A stretch of 30,519 nucleotides of DNA from Tubiluchus corallicola (GCA_030141605.1 JAQGDQ010001668.1:1-30519); one strand, 5' to 3'; shown: positions 9,511 through 19,673, counted from the stretch's first letter. Notes: generated by a model not told the origin, from the letters alone. Numbers and translations: made by a program.

Positions 9511-10703
9511 AGACTTACTATATTGAATATTATCGATAATATTAGAAAAATAGGGGGTGCTGCAGTTCCGCAGTAACTATGCACGAGCCGCCGCTGTAGG
9601 TGGCTTTTGCTTACGCATTTACCAAACAGACAATTACCCAACAGAAGAGTATGACTACTTCGTAATAAAAATTAAGCATCCTAAAAAATATGTGAGAAGA
9701 GAAAAAATTAAAGGAAAACGGGACGATTGTGGAAACACGAGCTCAGAATAAAGAATGCTCTGAAATATTGAAAACTACAATAACTTATTTTAAATCATGA
9801 GATGGATGAAAAGAACGAAAGGGAAGAAAGACAAAGAAACAGAAAGGCTATGTTGATGTAAAACAACATAACAATTGCATATTTCCCTTTAGCTTTTATT
9901 ACGTTTGAAAACAAAATAAATTACACAATGAATTTAAAGGTATTTAGTACATGGTACCGTTATTTGTGCTCAACCCCCCTGACTTTACAACCTGGATACG
10001 CCCCTGTAAGTACTAAAAATACTAACTGAAAATACGCAGTTCTTTTAATTCACAACACTTAAAGGAAAACCGGATGATAGTGTAAACACGAGTTCAGAAT
10101 AAGGAATGCTCTAAAATATTGAAAACTACAACAGCTTTTTTTAAATCAACGCTTAGATTAAATAATAATTTCCTCAAATTTTGTTAAACTTTCAAAGCTA
10201 TGCGCAGCTCAGTGAATCAACTAACATTGGCAACGCCGCCTTTTTGTCACATTCGCGTGGCCGACAAATAGAAGGCGGTACCGAGATAACCATGATCATG
10301 AACTGCCGTGTTAGTTTCATGACGTCATATGATATAGAGCCCTTTTTTCATGACATCGTGCGTTTAACCAGTACTGTAACACCTATGCAAATGTGCTTGA
10401 CGCGCAAGGGAAGATGCCTGCCATTGCACAAACTGTGGTTAGTTTCTGACATAAACAATAGCTGTGTTCGGTTGCCGTTAATTATCTTTCTAAACTAATT
10501 ATTCAAATATAAGGAACAATTGTTAACTTTTATAGGCAAGAAAATGAATATTTTGAACAGTAAATTAAAATGAGATTGAGTCATAAACAATCGTCCGGTC
10601 TTCCTTTAAATATTAAAAGGTATTCAAATTTCAGACATTGTGAAAATTTGTCAATAGAAACTGCCGTGTAACAAAATCAGCGTTGCACGAACTCATAACT
10701 AAC
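9511..10703. other. Intron j-k, no gene; 87-bp direct repeat
   Basis: Segments 9711-9797 and 10061-10147 are direct repeats (shared AAAGGAAAAC, ACACGAG, GAATGCTCT, ATATTGAAAACTACAA). The second begins shortly after CCTGGATACGCCCCTG at 9991-10006, which resembles the terminus of hAT-type elements (CAGGGGCGTATCCAGG reversed); I could not find a matching opposite end. Two plus-strand ORFs here (9557-9751, 10181-10498) have no motif I recognise. Confidence 0.5.
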
Positions 10704-10760
10704 CGAATTGTTGATGTGTGCGGACAATCCATCGACGTATGTGGACTTCATCTTTGTTAA
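10704..10760 (-). CDS. POLN: POLN exon j: KSTYVDGL
   Basis: Acceptor tgtttgtag, donor gttagttat; 57 nt, phase 0/0, reading LTKMKSTYVDGLSAHINNS. This corresponds to the LTKLKSTY segment at the base of the thumb in family-A polymerases, with the conserved lysine that contacts DNA. It continues exon i (…DYRQ) and precedes exon k without a phase break. Confidence 0.93.
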
Positions 10761-10859
10761 CTACAAACAACAAAATCAACGAAGTTTAGATCTCTAAGAT
10801 TTTGAGTAACAGATGTCCAACATAAGCACCGCATTTCTATCATCATCTAACATAATAAA

Positions 10860-11378
10860 CAGGGATGAGAATGACAAATTGCAAAAAAACTCTGAAACAG
10901 GCCGGGGGTTTTGGGGCCACCTAGCCCCCAATGGGGTTCAAGGGAGCCCCCTTGGAGCCTGCAACAAATTGCTATTTTGTGATCATAGAGAGCCTCTAAG
11001 TGGACTTAAAATATCACTTACCTTGTTTCATGCATAATTTAAAATACTTAACTATCACGGATACATGATACCTAATTGTCTCAAAAATGCCTAAGTACCG
11101 GCCGCTCCTATGCAAAAGTGTATAAAAACTGTCTGCGATTGACTCAAATAACTCCGCACAATTGATTCTATATTTTTATACATAGAGATATACACGTGGT
11201 TACATTGATGTACGTGATGTAAACAAAGTGACGGCCTGCCAACTAGCGGTCAGTTTGTGAAATAATGTACTGGGTCCGTAAAAATTTTCTCAACGAATTT
11301 ACGCGATTTACAAAAATGGCACTACTGGTCTTCCAAAAACTCGGAATTCCGGGTATCCGCGGAAAATTCTCATCCCTG
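10860..11378 (+). mobile_element. Non-autonomous DNA transposon, family G, copy 1
   Basis: Ends CAGGGATGAGAATGAC and the reverse complement of CAGGGATGAGAATTTT form a terminal inverted repeat. The element is flanked by AATAAA on both sides (10854-10859, 11379-11384). It is 519 bp with no coding capacity and has a second copy at 29429-29937. A 6-bp target duplication does not fit hAT (8 bp), although the CAGGGATGAGAA end looks hAT-like; the superfamily is unresolved. Confidence 0.85.
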
Positions 11379-11947
11379 AATAAAGAAATACTATGGTTTA
11401 CGTCACAATTTTTTCTGGTAATTTATCTTTCTCAAAAATGTTTAAGTGCTTCTGCTAAGAAATGAGAAAACGGACTAGCATTTTTTGTTTAAAACGAAAT
11501 TAATCCACGATAAATAAAATCAGTTCGTCTCCTCCATATCTCGGTAATGTCAACATGGTATTAAATTTGACTAGCAACCTCCAATTATATCCACAATAGA
11601 TCCACAATTAGATCCACAATTAGATCCACTAACTAAGTGTTCAGCCACAATAACACTTATTACTGAGTTGAACAGGTGTGAATGTGTCTTACACTTAATG
11701 AACCTGGCCAGCCAACCTGCAGGTAGTGTCGTGATCCGTGTGTTAGAACAAGAAGCCCATAAAATTACCTATGATTGGTTGAACTATTGGCTTCCTATAC
11801 AGAAAAAGTTTTAACAGGTCAAACTATCAAGTGACGTCATCAGTTGTTGAAATTCAGCTGTATAGCGTACTTCACACCTAACGGGACTGCCCAGTGTCGT
11901 GAGTTTTTCAAAGTCGTCACTTTTGACCTCTAAAATTTGGTTTAGCT
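11379..11947. other. Intron i-j, no gene; short tandem and dispersed repeat
   Basis: About three to four copies of a 12-13-bp ATCCACAATTAG unit sit at roughly 11588-11628. Positions about 11845-11940 resemble 17346-17450 (shared GTTGAAATTCAG, GTACTTCA and TGCCCAGTGTC), an old dispersed repeat. Confidence 0.6.
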
Positions 11948-12332
11948 CAAGTGTGTGCAAACTGTCTGACTAGCCGGGCCACATTAAACATTCCCGCAAT
12001 TCCTGTGGGCCACATGCAGTTTGGTCAAGGAGCCAAGTACAGTAGGACCTAATAACAATTTTTTTGCATCCGATTTGCGCACATCATTACTACTGCACTC
12101 AAGAAACTATTTTAGAAATTATTAAAATTTATATTAAAAACCATATATTTCGTCATGTCCGACAGTGACATAAAGTGATAACGGTCTTGTAAGAGTGAAC
12201 ACCATGTGATCTAGAGGAAAAAACTACCCGCACTATCTTTGCGATATTGGCGCAGACTTCAGCTGGATCGCGTGGGCCGCACTTTCATTACGTTGACAAA
12301 CCTCTTCGCGGGCTGCAGTTTGCACACCCCTG
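11948..12332 (-). mobile_element. hAT-like non-autonomous element with 8-bp target duplication
   Basis: Ends CAAGTGTGTGCAAACTG and, reversed, CAGGGGTGTGCAAACTGCAG. The element is 385 bp and flanked by perfect GTTTAGCT copies at 11940-11947 and 12333-12340. An 8-bp duplication and the CAGGGGTGTGCAAACTGCGG end are hallmarks of hAT elements. The inside matches 7966-8390 without the 57-bp expansion, so this copy shows the unexpanded state. Confidence 0.92.
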
Positions 12333-12595
12333 GTTTAGCTTGTTTTTGTTCAGTCTTTGCGTGCCAATTGCGGAACGCCTATGAGCATAAGCAATGGCGG
12401 GCCGCGATGCCATCCAAAGGATCGTCAGCCCTCAGAACGTGTACCGGTCAACGGTCGGACCTCGGAACCTTGTTGTTTTAATATTTAACTGTATTATTTG
12501 CTTGCTTTTTTCCATTGGTATAATTATAATATAACTGCCTTGCATTTTGTTTATTTGCTACACTTAAGACCCAACCACGCATTATTCACTTAACC

Positions 12596-12884
12596 ATGTA
12601 GACTGCCGTACTTTATAATATTCCTAAGTTATATAGGCGTGGCTGACTCGATGACCATGTAGTCTGCCGTGCTTTATACTATTCCTAAGTTATATAGGGG
12701 TGGCTGACTCGATGACCATGTAGTCTGCCGTGCTTTATACTATTCCTAAGTTATATAGGGGTGGCTGACTCGATGACCTCCTGGGCTTTCGCCACCCCAT
12801 CTCTACATACTTTACACAATTTGTTGTATTTGCGCTATAAATATTATATTAGAGATAAATAAAACCTTTGAATTGAATTGAATG
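12596..12884 (+). repeat. 61-bp triplet repeat ending in a (TTGAA)n-type retroposon tail
   Basis: Three 61-bp units (GTCTGCCGTGCTTTATACTA and GTGGCTGACTCGATGACC) run to about 12778. Then comes a CCACCCCATCTCTAC stretch and AATAAAACCTTTGAATTGAA with repeated GAATT. The last part looks like the 3' end of a LINE or SINE with a pentanucleotide tail; no reverse transcriptase remains. Confidence 0.6.
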
Positions 12885-13070
12885 GAACAATGTCACTTGC
12901 TGGTCATTTTGCCAAGAAAGCAAATATGCAAAGGTTTTTATTTGCAATGCCAAAACGAGGTTTTAGTTTGTACGTAAACCAGTGTTGTTTCTGCTACTAA
13001 ACAAAATGTTTAATATTTAATGTATTTAAAAACAGCCTAGTGCAACATTTTATTAAAAAATTATTCATAC

Positions 13071-13127
13071 CTGTCTGTAATCAAGCACTAAACCAGGTAA
13101 CGGATGCAAATCTTTCAAATGGTGTAA
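13071..13127 (-). CDS. POLN: POLN exon i: LHPLPGLVLDYRQ
   Basis: Acceptor ttactatag, donor gtatgaat; 57 nt, phase 0/0, reading LHHLKDLHPLPGLVLDYRQ. This is the thumb segment matching the L..L..LHPLPK.ILEYR. stretch of POLN (HPIVEKILQYREL in Taq). It follows STSEFV of exon h and precedes LTKMKSTY of exon j. Confidence 0.94.
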
Positions 13128-13262
13128 CTATAGTAATAAAAAACAACGTAACTAAATGGAATTAAGATATTACTTTTTATTACTAATGAAGTCTTTGTTA
13201 CAGTATCGTTACGGGGGCGAAATGCCATTTATTTTCAATCCCCCTCTACGTTGTGATGGTTT

Positions 13263-13442
13263 GATCAGTTGGCTGCTTGTGCAGCTCTTCCGCCTAGTGT
13301 CGAGATAGTGTGGGCATCCCGTAAGCCTACAGCACCTGGTATTCCTAGGCGGTCACCCATCGGAGTACTAACCAGGCTCTACGTTGCTTAACTTCGGTGA
13401 TCAGACGAGAACCGGTATTTTCAACGTGATTTGGCCGTAGTC
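13263..13442 (-). mobile_element. 5S rRNA-derived SINE, copy S1 (head only)
   Basis: The minus strand 13442 to about 13322 reads as a 5S rRNA relative (CTACGGCCAAATCACGTTGA, then TGATCACCGAAGTTAAGCAA). About 55 bases of the shared post-5S segment (CTAGGCGGAAGAGCTGCACA) follow, and similarity to the other copies then stops near 13265. It is 3'-truncated or diverged. It carries the same CGCCTAGGAATACC variant as S2 and S3, which would unpair a 5S helix, so it is not a functional 5S gene. Confidence 0.85.
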
Positions 13443-13660
13443 ATAGTACATCACATACTTTAATAACATTTGAGAGAATATTAAAAGGAGCAAACGCTTC
13501 TCAAATGAAGCCAGTAAAAAATCTTCTTTACACAGATGATGGTCCAGAAACAAGAAACCAGACACAAGTCAGTTCCAGTAGTTACTCAAGCTACCGTATA
13601 CACTGTAACTTTAAGGTGTGAAATTGTGTGAAAAAATGTGACAAAAGTGTGAAATTTCAC

Positions 13661-13759
13661 CACAAATTCTGATGTTGATTTCAGATTGCCAATCGCAGTC
13701 GTCCTGAGTGATTTGTTCATTTTCAATTGTTCGTCCAACTTTAGTTCATCAAACAGCAC
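13661..13759 (-). CDS. POLN: POLN exon h: VLFDELKL..STSE
   Basis: Acceptor aattttttcag, donor gtgaaatttc; 99 nt, phase 0/0. It begins VLFDELKLDEQLKMNKSLRT and ends NLKSTSEFV. VLFDEL and STSE are two of the best conserved thumb signatures of family-A polymerases (VLFDELGLP and RSTSAAVL in Taq). Exon g supplies the preceding QLRQ. Confidence 0.95.
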
Positions 13760-14118
13760 CTGAAAAAATTAAAAATTCAGGCACACACACAAAACATATG
13801 ATACGAGCGCCAGATACATTTCTACTAGACTAAATCTTATTTATTTTGACGTGATTCGAAATGGAAAATGTGCATACAGTTTATACGTCAGGCTGAATAA
13901 GAGTGAAAATTTTATATGCAAGAACATTTTAAACAGTGATGTAAACTTTACTTCTGTTATTAGACGTAATTGGCGTAGTTTGTTATATCGTTAATTATTA
14001 TTTGTGTTATTGTTGTGTGTCATGATTTATTGTATTATTTGCATTCATTTATGATGTGTATTTGAACTTTGTAAAGTTTGAAATAAAATATTGAATCAAA
14101 AAATCACTCAAAACAATT

Positions 14119-15110
14119 AATAAGCCTTTTCACAGTACCACGACTGATCGCGATTGTTAAAAGATCAAACATTAAGTGTACCAGGCAACATATTTGTGTA
14201 CACTTGACAATGCCTCGCAGCCCATGCTATTGTAATAGTAGCAGTTTTAACTGACAACGCCTCGCAGACCAAGCTATTGTAATAGTAACAGTTCTAACAG
14301 CTAGCTAGAACCTTATCTAGTTCATTTTTTCTTTTGGCCAAGCAAGATCCTGCTAGTAAATCACGCTACGCACAGATTAATGCATAATTAAGTTGTTGGC
14401 ATCCTTCTGTCTCGGAAGACAATGGAGTGTGTGCGCCTAGAGAGTCAGTTATTGATCACATTGATGGAGCTGCAGCGTCGACTGTGGCTGAGCAGTCCGA
14501 TCCTTGAACCACTTGAGAGGCCTCTCCAGGGCGCACTCCTGGGCAAGGTGTATGGAGATCCTGAGTTACCCAGACAACAGGAACCCCCTCTCTTCCTCCC
14601 TGGTGTAGTCCAAAGAAAGCGGAGCGATACGTTTGGCACCAGGTTGATTGCAGGAGCTGCCAGAGTCAGCGAGCATGCTGCACTGGCCCACCTTCGGGGC
14701 TCCACTCCTGATTTGGAAGGTTTACTCCTCTACACATGGCCGTTAGGTCACTTGACCTCCTCCGTCCTCTAGCCATTTGGCTGCTTGTGCAGCTCTCCGC
14801 CTAGTGTCGAGATACAGTGTGGGCATCTCGCAAGCCTACAGCATCTGGTATTCCTAGGCGGTCACCCATCCAAGTACTAACCACGCTCTACATTGCTTAA
14901 CTTTGGTGATCAGACGAGAACCGGTGTTTTCAACGTGATATGGCTGTAGATATAAATTAAGTAAGGTCCATGTAAAACAACTGAACTTACTGAACAGATA
15001 CTTCAGACGCTTTGCATTACCCACATGTCACGTGACCGTCGTAGTTAATACGCGTTGCGTGTACTCAAACTCAACTAACTTTCGAACTGAAAAAATCTGT
15101 TTAATAACCA
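14119..15110 (+). mobile_element. MITE family M, copy 1 (split by SINE S2)
   Basis: The left end is AATAAGCCTTTTCACAG. The right end, near the exon g donor, is degraded. The interior shares CACTTGACAATGCCTCGCAG, CAAGATCCTGCTAGTAAATC and TTTGCATTACCCACATGTCA with copies at 20157-20541 and 26813-27201. The SINE at 14394-14954 interrupts it, so the MITE is older. A short internal piece (around AATGCCTCGCAGCC) is duplicated here only. No coding capacity. Confidence 0.8.
14394..14954 (-). mobile_element. 5S rRNA-derived SINE, copy S2 (full length)
   Basis: About 560 bp, flanked by the 8-bp direct repeat AATTAAGT (14386-14393 and 14955-14962), inserted into MITE M1. On the minus strand a 5S rRNA-like head (14951 to about 14832) is followed by CACTAGGCGGAGAGCTGCAC. 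Next come a GGAGGAGGTCAAGTGACC segment, GGACTACACCAGGGAGGAAG, and a 3' terminal hairpin TGTCTTCCGAGACA near 14410-14423. It holds two insertions relative to S3 (a CATGCTCGCTGACTCTGGCA block and a CAGTCGACGCTGCAGCTCC block). Two ORFs over it (14422-14772 and 14445-14705) are incidental. Confidence 0.9.
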
Positions 15111-15124
15111 GGAGGCACGAATAC

Positions 15125-15208
15125 CTGTCTGAGTTGAGCGTGGCTGTTAACGAGAAAACGATGACCAGCTGCTTTATGAATCAAAAGCTCTACCCGAGAG
15201 ATCTGCGC
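15125..15208 (-). CDS. POLN: POLN exon g
   Basis: Acceptor tatattacag, donor gtattcgtg; 84 nt, phase 0/0. It reads AQISRVELLIHKAAGHRFLV and then NSHAQLRQ. It matches the POLN/Taq stretch running from the long helix through AG..F...S..QLR, just before VLFDEL. The (TAG)n tract starts only about 50 bp upstream of its acceptor. The MITE M1 lies on its donor side. Confidence 0.93.
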
Positions 15209-15261
15209 CTGTAATATAAACACATGGTTGTTAACCAACATACACCGTAAAACTTTGTAAG

Positions 15262-15800
<539 letters not shown>

Positions 15801-16016
15801 AGTAGCAGCTATAATCACCCTAATAAACAAAAACAATAAATAGACTTGTAAGGTACAACGTGCCAAAAAATGAACCAGTCATCAAGCCACAGATGGGAGT
15901 GGTCAATGCCGCATATGAGTAAACCACGTTACCAAAATATGTCCCCGAAGAAAGTTCAAAGATTAGCTAATGAACAAAAAATTATTGAATTCTTACCGAG
16001 ACTAACATAACAGACT
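15801..16016. other. Intron f-g, nothing recognised
   Basis: No exon, transposon end or repeat seen between the microsatellite and the foldback. Confidence 0.5.
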
Positions 16017-16243
16017 AAAAAGCTATCTAGGTCAATAAAAATTTTTCTGCCAACATTTCAGCATTTAATTACGACTTAGCAAAATTGGGAAGTTCGCTGA
16101 ATTTACAAATGGCACATTTTCATGGTCTGGCGTATCATGTAAATGTGCCATTTGTAAATTCAGCGAACTTCCCAATTTTGTTAAGTCGTAATTAAATGCT
16201 GAAATGTTGGCAAGAAAATTTTTATTGACCTAGATAGCTTTTT
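16017..16243. mobile_element. Foldback element with 103-bp arms
   Basis: Arms 16017-16119 and 16141-16243 are reverse complements with only about two mismatches, separated by a 21-bp loop (tcatggtctggcgtatcatg region). Outer ends are AAAAAGCTATCTAGGTC. There is no coding capacity. RNA from either strand would fold into a long, almost perfect hairpin. No clear target duplication was found, so whether it is a MITE or a local inverted duplication is open. Confidence 0.93.
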
Positions 16244-16379
16244 GTGTAAATTTTAGAAAATGTTACTGCCTAAAATTTTTACTGTCTCAATTTATAACTG
16301 TCTCAAATTTTTACTGTCTTCACATAGTTTTAATTTTTCTTGTACCAATACCTCTGATAACATCCAAAAGATTTAAAAA

Positions 16380-16602
16380 GTACATATTATTACCATATTA
16401 TCGCTCATATACATTATGTTTCATATCGGTTTACGAGCTTTAAGCTCATGTTTCTACAAATATGTACAGTTTATATCATACCGATGAAAATAAATCTTAT
16501 CTTATCTTATCTTATCTTATCTTATCTTATCTTATCTTATCTTATCTTATCTTATCTTATCTTATCTTATCTTATCTTATCTTATCTTATCTTATCTTAT
16601 CT
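16380..16602 (+). repeat. Retroposon 3' end with (CTTAT)n tail
   Basis: TTTACGAGCTTTAAGCTCATG (a short hairpin) and ATACCGATGAAAATAAAT lead directly into about 21 copies of CTTAT (16496-16602). AATAAA followed by a pentamer run is the usual end of CR1/RTE-type LINEs or their SINEs. No ORF remains. Confidence 0.65.
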
Positions 16603-16659
16603 TCTTTTGCTGGAACTCAAGTACTAGATAAATAATTCTTTAATCAAAAACCAACAAAC

Positions 16660-16724
16660 CTGCAATAATGCAGCTGCTTTGGCGAGATAGCCGGTATCCA
16701 TTTTGATTCCGGAATGTTCCATTA
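16660..16724 (-). CDS. POLN: POLN exon f: MEHSGIKMD
   Basis: Acceptor tttctttcag, donor gtttgttgg; 65 nt, phase 1 in, phase 0 out. With the G from exon e it reads VMEHSGIKMDTGYLAKAAAL then LQ, the family-A segment matching MERTGV.LD..YL (start of the polymerase thumb). It follows PLTPILT of exon e exactly. Confidence 0.94.
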
Positions 16725-17465
16725 CTGAAAGAAAACAAAATAAGCGGTAAGCAAACGAGACTAACATAACCTATATATTCCCATGACAATTTTCAATGTC
16801 AAAACATATTGAAATAACACACGTTCATCCTTCACAAATTTAGACGCATCAAATCAATACAACACATAATCATAATTGTGTTACTGCATATGTTTAGTTC
16901 ACAAAGTGTGACGTTTAACAACTTTTCCAATACAATCTCATCTATTTTGCTATCACCCACTTCTTAACTCGTTCATTCGTCATTAAACCTCCAACTCGAC
17001 ACTTTTTTTAATTACTTTTCCTACATCCAAAAACGTAAAAACCCTTTGAGTTTCTGCTACAACACAACACTTAAGACAATAACTGTGTCGCTTTAGAGAC
17101 TGCTGGGTTGGTAAAATACAATTTGATACCGACCACTGCAAACTATTCAGATGAGAAATAGAGTTTTGAAAATCGGTCTGGTAAAAAGTTAGTGAAGCAA
17201 CCTAGTTACTTTAGCTCCTATTATAATATTGTTACAATCTTTTTGAGGTGCACACTGCCCGGTGATTACAGTGCCCCAACTACTTTCGCTCTACATTAAC
17301 GTGCTCAATGCTCAGTGATGTGACAGGGGCTTAACTCCTTCAGAACCATTTAGTTGTCGAAATTCAGTTCTATAATGTACTTCATACATGACTGGATTGC
17401 CCAGTGTCAATGCGTTTTTCTTAATCTTAGGCATTGTTATTAAGCCTTTGTCTTTGGTATTTTAA
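16725..17465. other. Intron e-f, no gene; single TTAACTCCTTCAG end
   Basis: No coding signal. At 17333 a TTAACTCCTTCAGAACC motif resembles the left terminus of the TTAA element that follows. The stretch 17346-17450 is similar to 11845-11940. Confidence 0.5.
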
Positions 17466-17552
17466 CTCCTTCAGGACCGTGCCATTCAAAATAGGTCTTA
17501 AATAGGAAATATAAGTTTGATATATGACAAAATACTACACTATACTTCCACT

Positions 17553-18240
17553 AGGGTTCGATTCGAACGAGTTTTTTTAATTCGAATTCGATTCGAACCT
17601 AAAATTACAGATTTGAACAATGCAGCACTTCAACCACATACATACTTTTGTCATTAAAAGGTTTTAAACAACACGCTGTTAGTACAATTTAGTAACAATT
17701 TCTGAGTGCAATTTTTAAACTAATTATTAGTGGTTTCATATTGCAGACCTAAAACAAATAATAGGGCCTATGACTTTGCAAACCTATGACTTTGTAAACC
17801 TATGACTTTGCAAACCTATGACTTTGTAAACCTATGACTTTGTAAACCTATGACTTTGTAAACCTATGACTTTGTAAACCTATGACTTTGTAAACCTATG
17901 ACTTTGTAAACCTATGACTTTGTAAACCTATGACTTTGTAAACCTATGACTTTGTAAACCTATGACTTTGCAAACCTATGACTTTGTAAACCTATGACTT
18001 TGTAAACCTATGACTTTGTAAACCTATGACTTTGCAAACCTATGACTTTGTAAACCTATGACTTTGCAAACCTATGACTTTGTAAACCTACGACTTTGCA
18101 AACCTATGACTTTGTAAACCTATTAGTGGTTTTACATTGCATACCTAAATCAAGTAATAGGGCCTATACATGATCTTTGTAAACCTATGACTTTTCTGCT
18201 ACTGTACGAGCACAGACATAACTAAATGATTACAAATTAG
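17553..18240 (+). mobile_element. hAT-like TTCGAA-rich remnant, relative of 23801-24207
   Basis: It shares GGTTCGATTCGAACGAGTTT, a CAGCACTTCAA block and CATGATCTTTGTAA with the intact element at 23801-24207. The outer terminal repeats are not recognisable. Its middle is replaced by a 16-bp array, and a TATTAGTGGTTT..AGGGCCTA block occurs on both sides of that array. Confidence 0.65.
17767..18121 (+). repeat. 16-bp tandem array, about 22 copies
   Basis: Unit CCTATGACTTTGTAAA, with a TGTAAA/TGCAAA variant and one CGACTTT unit. The unit corresponds to the CATGATCTTTGTAAGACTA region of the related intact element, so it was seeded by transposon sequence. Equal-length units with no unique spacers exclude a CRISPR. 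Confidence 0.95.
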
Positions 18241-18852
18241 ATACCGTCCTACTCAGGAGATGCTCGGTTATCCAATCATGGTATTTGTTTAAGCATTTAG
18301 AAGTGATTTATTAGGATAAAATTAAGAAGAGCACACCCTTTTCAGGCACTCCAACTTAGCCTATTGAGTAGCTTAGTCTGGTGTGCACTTGCGTGATCGT
18401 ACACACTATTTTACTGATCGCCTACTTGCTACAGCCCAGTGTTATGCTGCTATTCCAGGAAAAACCAACCGATCAACCAAAAAGAAATTAAGGCTGTTTC
18501 ACCTTTTAACAGGAATTTATCCTTAAAAATTAAGTAGACATGAGGCCAGAGTGTATTAATATGTTGTGTCAGAATAGTTGAAATTTTCTGCATTAGCCGA
18601 TTTCACACAATTGACACTGTACATTGTTATAGTGCAAACATTGTAGTTACTGAAAGCTTCTTTTCAATTTATGAATGAATTTTTAATTCTGATTTTTAAT
18701 TTATCTAAGGTATGCAAGTGCATTTCATGTATAATTTTGCATAAAAATCTATTGTGTGAGGAGTAGAAACTTACAAAAATGATCAAATATAATGTAATTA
18801 TTCATGAACTCATTCAAAATGCAGGAAACGCTTACGGTCTTGAAGGAGTTAA

Positions 18853-19315
18853 AAAGTAACTTTTTGCCTTGAACACACAACAAACACAAGATAGCGTAAT
18901 CTATTATATTTGCTTTATTATGGCAGGTAATTGCAAGAAATTATATACACTACTAAAAAGGATGAGAGGAATAGCCAGCAGTGACAGTGAGTGGTTAACG
19001 ACCGAAGTTACGCAATGCCAAGTCTGGTCAGTGAACAAATGGATGCCGACCATATTCAATACAAGCTCTGAAAAGTTTCGTTTGTCAAACTGATTGTGAC
19101 TGTTTACACTTCACAGGGCAACAATGCATTCAGATCCGATTCGGGTAAACGTGACTGAGATATCTCTGCCGATTCAGTATTTCATCTTAGAGGACCAACT
19201 TTATAATGAGCTAGATTCCGGTCCAGCCACAACCATCTATAGAATAGGTCCTGCCACTCCATTGTTAAACTCCAGCTTATTGAGTGCTGAACTGCATAAA
19301 GAATTTCAAATTTAC
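18853..19315. other. Intron d-e, no gene; old dispersed repeat Q1
   Basis: About 18990-19270 is distantly similar to 24350-24610 (shared CAATGC, AGTGAA.AATGGAT, TTTGTC.AACTGA and GAGC.AG.TTCC blocks). Two plus-strand ORFs (18869-19093, 19124-19321) have no recognisable motif, and the second ends inside antisense exon e, so I do not call them genes. Confidence 0.5.
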
Positions 19316-19376
19316 CTGTGAGAATTGGAGTTAAAGGCATTTCAATATTCGTGTAAAGGTGCCAAAGTCCTTCTTC
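19316..19376 (-). CDS. POLN: POLN exon e: LWHLYTNIEMPL
   Basis: Acceptor tttgattccag, donor gtaaatttg; 61 nt, phase 0 in, phase 1 out, reading EEGLWHLYTNIEMPLTPILT plus one base. This is the L..LY..IE.PL.P.L motif that joins the exonuclease-like and polymerase domains in every family-A enzyme. Confidence 0.96.
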
Positions 19377-19575
19377 CTGGAATCAAATATCAAATAATTA
19401 CAAAATCCTGTCTGTTTTAAAAGAGCTTTAAACTAAACTAAAACATTTTCCCCTAAACTAATAACGTTTTTCTCAACTTGCCGTCTGTTCCATCTCTTTT
19501 CTAAGTAGTTTTAAAGGTTCGTCATTGTTTATTCTTTTAAACTAACACATTTTGAATGTCACTCAAACTACATAC

Positions 19576-19576
<1 letters not shown>

Positions 19577-19610
<34 letters not shown>

Positions 19611-19625
19611 GTAATAGTATGAGTA

Positions 19626-19673
<48 letters not shown>

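Larger units (their letters stand above)
17466..18848. mobile_element. piggyBac-like TTAA element carrying a nested hAT-like remnant
   Basis: Terminal inverted repeats CTCCTTCAGGACCGT and, reversed, CTCCTTCAAGACCGT abut TTAA on both sides (17462-17465 and 18849-18852). TTAA target duplications point to piggyBac or Kolobok; no transposase ORF is visible over the 1383 bp. The segment around 17553-18240 looks inserted. Confidence 0.68.

Noticed and set aside
13322-13442. Functional 5S rRNA gene
   Set aside because: Shared helix-breaking variants, attached SINE body and target duplications in the sister copies show a retroposon head.
14422-14772. 116-codon ORF and its antisense partner, plus the ORF trio at 20775-21073
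   Set aside because: All lie within the 5S-derived SINE body and are not conserved as frames between the two copies.
16496-16602. Telomere-like pentamer repeat
   Set aside because: (CTTAT)n directly follows an AATAAA-bearing retroposon 3' end and is not a G-rich telomere motif.
17767-18121. CRISPR-like array
   Set aside because: Contiguous 16-bp units without spacers in a eukaryotic intron; the same applies to the 57-, 67- and 70-bp arrays.
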